The notes below the pieces were generated by a model. It was not told where the DNA came from, made no database searches, and saw only the letters and a list, made by a program, of their open reading frames with translations. From Desulfopila sp. IMCC35008 (GTDB taxonomy: Bacteria; Desulfobacterota; Desulfobulbia; Desulfobulbales; Desulfocapsaceae), in assembly GCF_010646885.2 (NCBI RefSeq), contig NZ_CP050700.1:5586001-5650000 (forward strand): DNA of 64,000 bases, written 5' to 3'. The position numbers were made by a program, and so were the translations under genes. Below, piece after piece: positions 26,089-34,088 of the stretch (position 1 is the stretch's first letter; each line of letters opens with the position of its first letter).

Positions 26089-26694
26089 ATGGGTTTTTTA
26101 AATGGTTCGGCGAGTTTTGTCCGTTTCAGTGTGGAAGGGGAGTTACCTGAATCGCCCCTGGATTATATTGCTGAACGGGTAGTTGCATACTCTTTTGAGG
26201 ATATTGATGAAACATTTGACGAATATTCGATCGGTTGGGTATCCGTTTTAAACATGTTTGATTCCCAGTTTGAATTCGGATCATATGCTGCCGGGGATTA
26301 TATTGTTCTCAGTTTACGTGTTGATGAGAGAAAGGTTTCACCGGCCATTCTTAAGAAGTTTGTACAAAAAGAAGAGGAACGGGTGAAAAAAGAGAAGCAG
26401 ATTCCGAAACTTGCCAGATCCCTAAAGGTGGAAATCAAGGAGCGGGTCCGGACGGAATTAATGAGAAAGGCTTTTCCGGTACCTGTTGTTTATGATCTGT
26501 GCTGGAACCTTTCTGACTCAACCGTGTTCTTTTTTACCACGAACAAGAAGGCCCATGCGCTTCTTGAAGATTATTTTCATGAAACATTCGGTGTAATGTT
26601 GCGTCAACAAATACCATATATCGTAGGTGAACACCTGTTGAATGATGAAGCTTGCGAGAATCTCGCCAGGGTAAATCCAGATATCTTTGTGTGA
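26089..26694 (+). CDS. RdgC-like recombination-associated protein (short form)
   Basis: The 201-residue protein resembles the short RdgC-like proteins of deltaproteobacteria. It begins MGFLNGSASFVRFSVEGELPES, with SIGWVSVLNMFD and YIVLSLRVDERKVSPAILKKF, then KEIKERVRTELMRKAFPVPVVYDLCWN, FTTNKKAHALLEDYFHETFG. RdgC binds double-stranded DNA as a ring and limits RecA. At about two thirds of the E. coli length it lacks the usual C-terminal part. It is followed after 40 bp by an uncharacterised gene that I take as its partner. Confidence 0.72.
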   Translation: MGFLNGSASFVRFSVEGELPESPLDYIAERVVAYSFEDIDETFDEYSIGWVSVLNMFDSQFEFGSYAAGDYIVLSLRVDERKVSPAILKKFVQKEEERVKKEKQIPKLARSLKVEIKERVRTELMRKAFPVPVVYDLCWNLSDSTVFFFTTNKKAHALLEDYFHETFGVMLRQQIPYIVGEHLLNDEACENLARVNPDIFV

Positions 26695-26734
26695 TAACCC
26701 TTAAATATTTTTATTATTAAACCCGGAAGATACA

Positions 26735-27271
26735 ATGGATTTAGTCGATCTTATACAGGAAAAAAGATTTCTTGGTCAGGAATTTCTTACCTGGCTATGG
26801 TGGAAGAGTGAGGAACGTGGTGGTAGTATCGAAATTGAGAATTTCGGTGATATTATCGTTGTTTTTGAAAAACATATGTTACTCGAATTTGGTGAAGGAG
26901 AAACAAACGAAAAACTCATTTGTTCAGGTTTGCAAACCGAACTCCAGGAAGCACGTACTGGCCTGAAGATGGGAAAAAAACTTGAGCAGGCGAGAATTCA
27001 GATCACTAAAGGTGATTATGAGTTCAATTTCACCCTTGCAGCAGCTCTCATGGAATACCGCAATGTCAAACTTCCTAAAACAGCACAGTCTGAAGGGGAT
27101 GAAGGTAATCCTGAGGAAGCTGAAGGTATGATACTTGAGCGGGTTTTTCTATTCGAAGAACTTGTTAACATTGTCAATGATCTGTTCAGGATGTTTCTTG
27201 AAAGAAGGGTTAATCCAGGTTGGGGAGATGAGTTGGCAAAGGTGAGGGGTTGGGTCTCATCCCAGGGGTAG
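26735..27271 (+). CDS. Uncharacterised protein paired with the RdgC-like gene
   Basis: The 178-residue protein starts MDLVDLIQEKRFLGQEFLTWLWWKSEE and is acidic and probably cytoplasmic. It has no signal peptide or membrane segment. The pattern FLTWLWWKSE is one I associate with proteins next to RdgC-like genes in related bacteria, but I do not know its function. Its 40-bp spacing suggests co-transcription with the rdgC-like gene and a role in DNA recombination or repair, as an inference. Confidence 0.6.
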   Translation: MDLVDLIQEKRFLGQEFLTWLWWKSEERGGSIEIENFGDIIVVFEKHMLLEFGEGETNEKLICSGLQTELQEARTGLKMGKKLEQARIQITKGDYEFNFTLAAALMEYRNVKLPKTAQSEGDEGNPEEAEGMILERVFLFEELVNIVNDLFRMFLERRVNPGWGDELAKVRGWVSSQG

Positions 27272-27584
27272 CCAAATGTATTATGAATACTGCGTCTATG
27301 TTGTGAAAAAAGTCGCCTTACTTGTAGCATGTAGAAATGAGTGACTCTGTGTGGACCAGAGATGGCGTTTTTCTTCACCAAAGGTCAACTCGTTATGCAG
27401 TCTTCTGCTGGGTCATGTCATTTGGTAAAGTGTTACCTTGAAAAGTCTGGAAATTTGTTCAATTTCGAGGAACATTTACGATTTTACCGCAGACACATTT
27501 TACAATGTTGAGTATGAAAATTAGAATGTAACTTGATGTCCCTGCTAATACAATCGAATGTAAAGTGTAAAAGAGAATATTGTC
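27272..27584. other. 313-bp non-coding stretch upstream of gatB
   Basis: No gene is supported here. A weak promoter-like pair (TTTACG near 27475 and TACAAT near 27503) would suit transcription of gatB. A 22-codon frame beginning at 27277 is too short to support. Confidence 0.3.
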
Positions 27585-29009
27585 ATGCAATTTGAAACAG
27601 TTATTGGTCTTGAAATTCACGCGCAGCTGAAAACGAAAACTAAAATATTTTGCGGTTGTTCAACCTCGTTTGGTGCGCCGCCCAATACCCAAACCTGCCC
27701 TGTGTGTTTGGGACTACCGGGTGTGCTGCCTGTACTAAATAAAAAAGTAGTCGAATATGCAATTAAGATGGGTCTTGCGACTGGTTCAACAATCCGTTCA
27801 TCGAATCAGTTTGCGAGAAAAAACTATTTTTATCCAGACCTGCCCAAAGGATATCAGACCTCACAATTTGATCTGCCTATAGTTGAGCATGGATCTGTAG
27901 AGATAGTTGTGGATGATGAGGTTAAGAAAATCGGTATAACCCGTATGCATATGGAAGAGGATGCCGGGAAACTGATTCATGATGAACATGAGCCGAATTC
28001 CTATGTTGATCTGAACAGGACGGGTACACCTCTGCTTGAGATTGTCTCGGAACCGGATATGCGCTCACCGGAAGAGGCCTATGCCTATCTTAAAAAAATA
28101 CACGCAATTTTAAGGTATCTCGATATCTGCGATGGAAATATGCAGGAGGGAAGCTTTCGTTGTGACGCCAACATATCCCTCCGCCCTCTAGGGCAGGAGG
28201 AATTAGGTACAAGAACCGAACTCAAGAATATGAACTCTTTCCGGAATGTGCAGAAGGCCTTGGAATACGAGGTACGCAGACAACGCGATATCCTGCTTGA
28301 TGGTGAAGAGGTTGTCCAGGAGACCTTGCTCTGGAATCCGGACACAAACAGAACTGAATCGATGCGTGGTAAGGAGGATGCCCATGATTACAGGTATTTT
28401 CCATGTCCTGATCTGGTGTCAGTTGAAGTTGACGAAGCATGGATAAAGAGGGTTCGGGAATGTTTGCCTGAACTTCCGGATGAAAGAAAGGCAAGATTCG
28501 TTCATGACTATGAATTACCTGAATACGATGCGGGAATATTAACAGGTGAAAGGGAGCTGGCTGACTATTTTGAAACGATGGTCAAGACCGGAGCCAACAC
28601 CAAGAAGGCATCTAACTGGATCATGACTGAACTGCTTCGTGAACTTAAAGGTGAATCCATAGAGTCGTGTAAACCGACGGCACAGCAGGTCGGAGAGCTG
28701 TTGGTTATGGTTGAGAAAGGAACCATTAGTGGAAAAATTGCCAAGACGGTATTCCCGGAGATGATGGAGACCGGCAAAGACCCGGCGGTTATTGTCAAAG
28801 AGAAAAATCTTGTGCAGGTCTCAGACGAGGGAGAGTTGTCGGCGATTGTGGCAGAAATAGTTGCCGCAAATCCAGGGCAGGCGCAGCAGTTCAAAGAAGG
28901 TAAAACAAAGTTGATGGGGTACTTCGTCGGACAACTCATGAAACAAACAAAAGGGAAGGCAAATCCAAAACTCGCCAATGAATTGTTTACCAAGGCACTT
29001 TCAGAATAA
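27585..29009 (+). CDS. gatB: Aspartyl/glutamyl-tRNA amidotransferase subunit B
   Basis: The 474-residue subunit binds the mischarged tRNA and performs the kinase/transamidation step of GatCAB. It begins FETVIGLEIHAQLKTKTKIFCGCSTSFGAPPNTQTCPVCLGLPG, with zinc-type cysteines. It also has FARKNYFYPDLPKGYQTSQ, RMHMEEDAGKLIHD, DLNRTGTPLLEIVSEPD and FRCDANISLRP. The C-terminal YqeY-like tail is complete. Here gatB is separated from gatCA (3.3-5.1 kb) and starts a gatB-radC-hemW operon. Confidence 0.97.
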   Translation: MQFETVIGLEIHAQLKTKTKIFCGCSTSFGAPPNTQTCPVCLGLPGVLPVLNKKVVEYAIKMGLATGSTIRSSNQFARKNYFYPDLPKGYQTSQFDLPIVEHGSVEIVVDDEVKKIGITRMHMEEDAGKLIHDEHEPNSYVDLNRTGTPLLEIVSEPDMRSPEEAYAYLKKIHAILRYLDICDGNMQEGSFRCDANISLRPLGQEELGTRTELKNMNSFRNVQKALEYEVRRQRDILLDGEEVVQETLLWNPDTNRTESMRGKEDAHDYRYFPCPDLVSVEVDEAWIKRVRECLPELPDERKARFVHDYELPEYDAGILTGERELADYFETMVKTGANTKKASNWIMTELLRELKGESIESCKPTAQQVGELLVMVEKGTISGKIAKTVFPEMMETGKDPAVIVKEKNLVQVSDEGELSAIVAEIVAANPGQAQQFKEGKTKLMGYFVGQLMKQTKGKANPKLANELFTKALSE

Positions 29010-29033
29010 TCTTATTTTCAAGGATTAACGCAG

Positions 29034-29768
29034 GTGGACAAAAAGCAGTGGCAGGAAAAAGGTGCAGGACATCGCGCCCGACTTCGCGACCGGTTCCTGG
29101 ATAGAGGACTGGAGTCGCTGAATGACATAGAGGTTCTCGAACTGCTGCTCTCTTTTGGTACCCCTAGATCTGATTGTAAAGAACCAGCCAGACAGTTACT
29201 TAAAACTTTCGGTAGCTTATCGGCTGTCATGGAAACACCCGTTTCATCCCTGGAGGTGGTGAAGGGCGTGGGACCTAAAAACAGCTTTGCCATAACCTTT
29301 GTTCAGTCTGTTGCTGGTCGGTACCTTAAACAGCGTTTAGAAGGGAAACGTTATCTTCACTCTTCAAAAGATGTTCGCGAATACTTAGAGCATTCAATGC
29401 GAGGGTTAAAACGTGAAGTGCTCAATGTCATATACCTTGATTCCAGCCATGCGGTTATTGATTCAGAAACTGTGGCGGAAGGAACACTGAATGTCAATAC
29501 GGTATACCCGCGGGAGTTGGTCAAGAAATGTTTGGATCATCACGCCGCGGCGGTAATCCTCGCTCATAATCATCCTTCCGGGTCACTAACACCATCGCCA
29601 CCTGATGTTGACCTCACCAAAAAGATATTCCACCTCTGTTCCATGCTTCAGATCCAATTGCTGGACCATCTCATTATTGGCAGCGGAGTTTTCAGTTTTG
29701 CTGATACCGGTATGATGCAGGACATTGCAGGCGAGTGCCGACAGTTGTCGCAAAGCCTGACCGGTTAA
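29034..29768 (+). CDS. radC: RadC family JAB1/MPN metalloprotein
   Basis: The 244-residue protein has an N-terminal UPF0758 helix-hairpin region (ELLLSFGTPRSDCKEPARQLL, VKGVGPKNSFAI). The C-terminal MPN domain has the JAMM motif: Glu in the TVAEGTLNVNTVYPRE segment and AHNHPSGSLTPSPPDVDLT. RadC proteins are widespread; the proposed DNA-repair role is disputed. It starts with GTG, 24 bp after gatB, and hemW begins 2 bp after its stop. Confidence 0.92.
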   Translation: MDKKQWQEKGAGHRARLRDRFLDRGLESLNDIEVLELLLSFGTPRSDCKEPARQLLKTFGSLSAVMETPVSSLEVVKGVGPKNSFAITFVQSVAGRYLKQRLEGKRYLHSSKDVREYLEHSMRGLKREVLNVIYLDSSHAVIDSETVAEGTLNVNTVYPRELVKKCLDHHAAAVILAHNHPSGSLTPSPPDVDLTKKIFHLCSMLQIQLLDHLIIGSGVFSFADTGMMQDIAGECRQLSQSLTG

Positions 29769-29769
29769 A

Positions 29770-30903
29770 ATGATTTCGGCCCTGTATATCCACATTCCTT
29801 TTTGCAAGTCAAAATGCAACTATTGCTCTTTCAGTTCATACTGTGGACTTGAGGCAATTCATGAAAGGTATACAAATTGTCTTGTAAAGGAGTTACAGGA
29901 CAAAGCGAAACACTATGGTGAAAGGGTCAGGTTGTCTACCATCTTTTTTGGTGGAGGAACCCCGACAGTTCTGGGAGGGGGACAACTGGAAAAAATCCTT
30001 GCTGCCTGTAAAAATAATTTTAGACTAGACGATACCTTGGAGATCTCTGTTGAGGTAAATCCGGGTACGGTGGATACGCAGCGTCTCTGTGACTTATACA
30101 ATGCTGGATTCAATCGTTTATCCATAGGTGTCCAGTCCTTTATTGACAGTGAGTTGCAGTTCCTGGGCCGATGTCATACCGCAAGCGAAGCCATAGCTAC
30201 CGTTGCTTCGGCCAAAGCGGCAGGCTTTTTGAACTGGAGCATCGATTTGATGTATGGAATTCCTGGCCAATCACTGGATGACTGGAAGTATAATCTGGAA
30301 ACCGGGCTCTCATTGCAGCCAAAGCATCTTTCCCTCTACCAACTCTCTTTTGAAGAAGGAACTCCCCTCTACCACCGAAAGAAGAAAGGCTATATTGAAG
30401 AACTGGGTGACGAAACTGTTCTCTCCATGGATAAGTACAATCAAGAGGCAACTCTCCACGCTGGGAGTAAAAGGTATGAGATTTCAAACTATTGTCAGCC
30501 TGGTTACGAATGTCGTCATAATGTCACGTATTGGCACAATAAGGACTATCTTGCGGTGGGTGCTGCTGCAGTCTCTTTTATTGCGGGTTTCAGGGAGCAA
30601 AGGGTACAGGACCCAGCACTGTACTGTGATTTAATTGAGAAGCGAAAGGATGTTGTGGCCTATAGGGAGCAGCTTGGTCTTGAGGCATCATTCAGGGAGA
30701 CCGTCATGATGGGGATGCGCATGACTGAAGGCATATCTCCGAAGGAACTCGCAGAACGTTTTGGTATAGACCTGCAGCAATATTATGGAAAAATACTCAT
30801 TCCACTACTAACTGCGGGATTCGTAGAGTTTACCCCTACCAGGTTTAGGGCCACCCAGAAAGGGCGACTGGTGCTGAACTCGGTGCTGGCAGAGCTTATT
30901 TGA
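29770..30903 (+). CDS. hemW: HemW, radical SAM heme chaperone
   Basis: The 377-residue protein has the radical SAM cluster motif CKSKCNYCSF at residues 12-21 and FFGGGTPTVLGGGQL. Further family segments are SVEVNPGTVD, RLSIGVQSF, SIDLMYGIPGQSL and EISNYCQPGYECRHNVTYW. The Cys three residues after the cluster motif, typical of true HemN, is absent (CSFSSYCG instead), which fits HemW, a heme-binding chaperone. The C-terminal winged part is present. It is the last gene of the gatB-radC-hemW set. Confidence 0.92.
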   Translation: MISALYIHIPFCKSKCNYCSFSSYCGLEAIHERYTNCLVKELQDKAKHYGERVRLSTIFFGGGTPTVLGGGQLEKILAACKNNFRLDDTLEISVEVNPGTVDTQRLCDLYNAGFNRLSIGVQSFIDSELQFLGRCHTASEAIATVASAKAAGFLNWSIDLMYGIPGQSLDDWKYNLETGLSLQPKHLSLYQLSFEEGTPLYHRKKKGYIEELGDETVLSMDKYNQEATLHAGSKRYEISNYCQPGYECRHNVTYWHNKDYLAVGAAAVSFIAGFREQRVQDPALYCDLIEKRKDVVAYREQLGLEASFRETVMMGMRMTEGISPKELAERFGIDLQQYYGKILIPLLTAGFVEFTPTRFRATQKGRLVLNSVLAELI

Positions 30904-30908
30904 AACCG

Positions 30909-31388
30909 TTATTCTTTGTGGTCCTTCCAGAGTTGGAATGGGTGGCGTGACAGGTTGGAATTATAGTACCTGGGGTCATCGGTGACTTCCTGGCCAACCC
31001 AGGGGGGCAGAGCAAAATCCTGATGAATGGATTCCAATTCAATTTCTGCCACTATAAGCCCCTCATTGACACCTGAAAAAACATCGATCTCCCAGGTAAA
31101 ACCTTTATAATCAACCAAATATCGAACCTTTTCAATTATGGGACTGAGACAGAGTGTCTCCAGCATCTCCTGCACGTCGCTTTCTGGTATCTCGTATTCG
31201 TACTCCAGCCTTCTGCCGTTTTGAGTGGGACCTTTGATGGTAATAAAACCGGTTGATCCAACGGTGCGAACCCGCACAGTCCGCCCTTTATCACCACTCA
31301 GGTAGCCTTGACGATAGGCGGTACCGATTGCGCCGATTTTCCAGCTATCGTTTTTGATCAGGAATTTTTTTTCAATTTCGAAGCCCAT
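30909..31388 (-). CDS. CYTH domain protein (triphosphate tunnel metalloenzyme)
   Basis: The 159-residue protein begins MGFEIEKKFLIKNDSW, with the ExExK metal/phosphate motif of CYTH proteins. Basic strand residues in GRTVRVRTVG and FITIKG follow. Acidic strands later are ITIKG, EYEYEI and IVAEIELES. Family members hydrolyse inorganic triphosphate or other tripolyphosphates, or make cAMP in the CyaB group; the short length fits the triphosphatase group. It is converging on hemW with a 5-bp gap and follows the EI24-type gene by 15 bp. Confidence 0.87.
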   Translation of the reverse strand: MGFEIEKKFLIKNDSWKIGAIGTAYRQGYLSGDKGRTVRVRTVGSTGFITIKGPTQNGRRLEYEYEIPESDVQEMLETLCLSPIIEKVRYLVDYKGFTWEIDVFSGVNEGLIVAEIELESIHQDFALPPWVGQEVTDDPRYYNSNLSRHPFQLWKDHKE

Positions 31389-31403
31389 GCCACACCTGTA
31401 TTT

Positions 31404-32189
31404 TTAGGATTTCATCTGCTGGTTGGCGTCTGCATATTCAATAGCACAGAAGTTGAGGGTTGAGTGAATGGTTAACAGCGGGAAGAGTAAAGAAAGCAGA
31501 AAAATGTTCAGGAGCGGTATCATACTTATTATTGCAGGGACTAGGCCAAGCCTGAAGGCATCAGAGGAGTGGTTGCGAATCCAGCCTATTTTTTGGCCAA
31601 GTGACCAGTGCTTTCGCGAGGCAGGATAATCAATAAACATCAGTGCTGAGTAATAGGTATAAACAAGAAATACGGCGGCCTGGCCAATAAGCGGGATAAA
31701 ATTCATCATCAGGGCCACCACGGTAATGATGACGCCGAATAGTCCGATTTTGATTCCTTCGAAGAGGTCGAGCAGGATATATTTAATACTGATATTCTCA
31801 TCCGGGATAAACTCTTTGCCAGCGTGGATTTTTTCAGCGGCAATAGACAGGAACACATAACCTGGGCTGGTTAAACAGTAGGCGATCAGGAAGGCGAGAT
31901 AAAAGGAAACAATGCGGGTTATAATAAGAAAGAGGTATTTCCCTGCTGTCCATGCCTTATACTTTACCATCCCCCATATCGTTGACGAATCGGGAGGGGA
32001 TGATAGGAATTGACCGGCAATGCTGTCTATATAATCGGTACTGAGGTCGAAGCCGGCGGCAGTAATCCCGACCGTTGCCAAAAAGAGCAACAGGCTCCAG
32101 CCGAGAAGACGTTTTCGTTTAAGCATAAAACCGAGTGAGTAGCTGATCGTGTACCACTCGGGAGGGTGGGGGAGTGATCTGTTCTGCAT
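31404..32189 (-). CDS. EI24/CysZ-like integral membrane protein
   Basis: The 261-residue protein has about five to six membrane segments. These include GWSLLLFLATVGITAA, YLFLIITRIVSFYLAFLIAY, IGLFGVIITVVALMMNFIPL and IISMIPLLNIFLLSLLFPLL. The pattern PLIGQAAVFLVYTYYSALMFIDYPASRK fits the EI24 domain family. Some relatives (CysZ) carry sulfate, but the substrate here is unknown. A start at residue 22 (MLKRKRLLGW) is also possible. Confidence 0.75.
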   Translation of the reverse strand: MQNRSLPHPPEWYTISYSLGFMLKRKRLLGWSLLLFLATVGITAAGFDLSTDYIDSIAGQFLSSPPDSSTIWGMVKYKAWTAGKYLFLIITRIVSFYLAFLIAYCLTSPGYVFLSIAAEKIHAGKEFIPDENISIKYILLDLFEGIKIGLFGVIITVVALMMNFIPLIGQAAVFLVYTYYSALMFIDYPASRKHWSLGQKIGWIRNHSSDAFRLGLVPAIISMIPLLNIFLLSLLFPLLTIHSTLNFCAIEYADANQQMKS

Positions 32190-32324
32190 GGTGATAAGTG
32201 AAAAATGATGTTACAGGTAAGGTTCAAGTGAATAAAAAAAACAGGTTACGGCAAATGTATTCCTTTCTCGCTGACAGTAAAGGGGAACCGTGACTTTTTT
32301 TTCTGCTTAATATAGATTTAACAC

Positions 32325-33689
32325 ATGAATATAAAAAAGAAACAGAAACATAACGCCTTGTTCCGGTGTCAGCAGTGCAGTTACCGCAGCAGAAAATGGC
32401 TGGGAAAATGCCCGGATTGCGGTGAGTGGGACACCCTGGTTGAAGAGGCACCTTCCGTCTCATTAGGGTCCTTAAAGGGTGCCATACAACCGGTTCCGCT
32501 GGATCAGGCTCCCGATGGGGATGAAGAGCGCACAGCCACGGGAATATCCGAACTCGACAGGGTTCTTGGCGGAGGAATTGTACCGGGTTCAGTAACTCTT
32601 ATAGGTGGGGAGCCGGGAATCGGCAAGTCCACCATAATCCTGCATATGCTTGCGGCTGTTGCCTCGCGGGACCTTGATGTACTCTATGTGTCGGGTGAGG
32701 AATCGTCCCGCCAGATAAAGTTGAGGGCAAAACGGCTTAACGCCATTCATCCCAGGGAATTCCTTGCCACAGAGAGCGAGGTTGATACTATCATTGCCAC
32801 GGCGGTACAGATGCGACCGGCTCTTGTGGCTGTTGACTCGATCCAAACCCTCGTATGCTCGGACATAGCCTCTGCACCTGGCTCCGTTTCCCAGGTCAGG
32901 GAGTCTGCATACAGGCTTATTGAGGCGGCCAAACGAGAAAATATTCCGATCGTCATGGTGGGTCACGTAACCAAGGAAGGGTCCATCGCGGGACCAAAGG
33001 TGCTGGAGCACATGGTTGATACCGTTCTCTATTTTGAAGGAGACAGGAGCCACGCCTTCAGAATCCTGCGCACGGTGAAAAACCGCTTTGGTTCAACCAA
33101 CGAGATAGGGGTTTTTGAAATGAAGCAGGAAGGGCTGGTTCAGGTAACCAATCCTTCTGAGATCTTTCTGGCCGAGCGCCCATTGGATGAGCCGGGATCC
33201 GTTGTTATGCCAAGCGTCGAAGGATCTCGCCCGATACTGGTAGAGGTTCAGGCACTGGTCAGCCCGACCAATCTGGGTACAGCGAGGAGGACCGCCATAG
33301 GTGCCGACCCCCACCGTTTGTCTCTACTCTGTGCGGTGTTGGAAAAAAAAGGTGGGATGGATCTTTATGGGCATGATATATTTCTAAATATCGCAGGTGG
33401 CATACGCATTGACGAACCGGCACTAGATCTTGGTGTGATAAGCGCCCTCGCCTCCAGCCTCCTTGAACGCTCTATCCCTTCCACAACCGTTGTATGCGGA
33501 GAGGTCGGGCTGGCTGGTGAAGTGCGGGCGGTGGGACAACTTGATATCCGGGTTCGGGAGGCTGAACGACTCGGTTTTACAAGGTTTATCTTGCCTAAAA
33601 GCGGGAAGGACCGGCTTCCTGAGACTTCAGATATTGAGCTAATTGGCGTATCAAGCTTGCAGGAACTACTCGAAATAGTGTTTAACTGA
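32325..33689 (+). CDS. radA: DNA repair protein RadA
   Basis: The 454-residue RecA-like ATPase acts in branch migration during recombination. It has the N-terminal zinc finger CQQCSYRSRKWLGKCPDCGEW and Walker A GGEPGIGKST. It also has the RadA-specific KNRFGSTNEIGVFEM, and a Lon-protease-like C-terminal domain (DLGVISALASSLLERS, VGLAGEVRAV) that lacks protease function in this family. The ribosome binding site is weak. It is divergent from the EI24-type gene by 135 bp. Confidence 0.95.
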   Translation: MNIKKKQKHNALFRCQQCSYRSRKWLGKCPDCGEWDTLVEEAPSVSLGSLKGAIQPVPLDQAPDGDEERTATGISELDRVLGGGIVPGSVTLIGGEPGIGKSTIILHMLAAVASRDLDVLYVSGEESSRQIKLRAKRLNAIHPREFLATESEVDTIIATAVQMRPALVAVDSIQTLVCSDIASAPGSVSQVRESAYRLIEAAKRENIPIVMVGHVTKEGSIAGPKVLEHMVDTVLYFEGDRSHAFRILRTVKNRFGSTNEIGVFEMKQEGLVQVTNPSEIFLAERPLDEPGSVVMPSVEGSRPILVEVQALVSPTNLGTARRTAIGADPHRLSLLCAVLEKKGGMDLYGHDIFLNIAGGIRIDEPALDLGVISALASSLLERSIPSTTVVCGEVGLAGEVRAVGQLDIRVREAERLGFTRFILPKSGKDRLPETSDIELIGVSSLQELLEIVFN

Positions 33690-33753
33690 GATAAGGGAAC
33701 TACCACATCCTGTAAAAAGGGTTGAGTAAGCTAATAAATCTTTGGGGGTAGAA

Positions 33754-33873
33754 ATGTCTGACGAACATCACGAGCACGAGCATCATGAAGATCCTTCGGT
33801 ATGTTTTAATGTCGCGATAATTTTTGTCGGTGTAATTGTTGCCGCATTCATAATTGGTATCCTACCTAAGTAA
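33754..33873 (+). CDS. 39-residue His-rich single-pass membrane protein
   Basis: The frame starts at ATG 33754 with TTGGGGG upstream and stops at TAA 33871-33873. The N-terminal half is MSDEHHEHEHHEDPS, rich in His and acidic residues and able to bind metal. The rest, VAIIFVGVIVAAFIIGILPK, is one membrane helix. Good site, sharp two-part composition and position after radA support a real gene. I do not recognise it; small subunits of respiratory complexes can look like this. Confidence 0.55.
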   Translation: MSDEHHEHEHHEDPSVCFNVAIIFVGVIVAAFIIGILPK

Positions 33874-34034
33874 TTTTCATCCTGAAACTCAGTACTCTGG
33901 TCTGGTTTGGGGCGTGACTTGATTATTTACCTCAGGCAGATGATCGATATCGGTCATCAGTCACCTCTGGGGTTACATAATAAGGTTGCAACACGACGTT
34001 CAGGCAGATGAGCAGTTTCAGGAGAGGAAATGAA

Positions 34035-34085
34035 ATGCTTGCATTAAGCAGGCGCTTACTGAACAAATTCTTGATACCGGGGTAA
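34035..34085 (+). CDS. Possible 16-residue leader peptide before the cyclase gene
   Basis: MLALSRRLLNKFLIPG is preceded by AGGAGAGGAAATGAA and ends 3 bp before the GTG of the cyclase gene. Translational coupling is possible. The frame is short, so chance is not excluded. The rest of the 215-bp gap 33874-34088 shows nothing else. Confidence 0.25.
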   Translation: MLALSRRLLNKFLIPG

Positions 34086-34088
34086 AGT

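Noticed and set aside
25929..26150. A 73-codon frame before the rdgC-like gene
   Set aside because: No good start, no ribosome binding site, and it overlaps the better supported rdgC-like gene in another frame.
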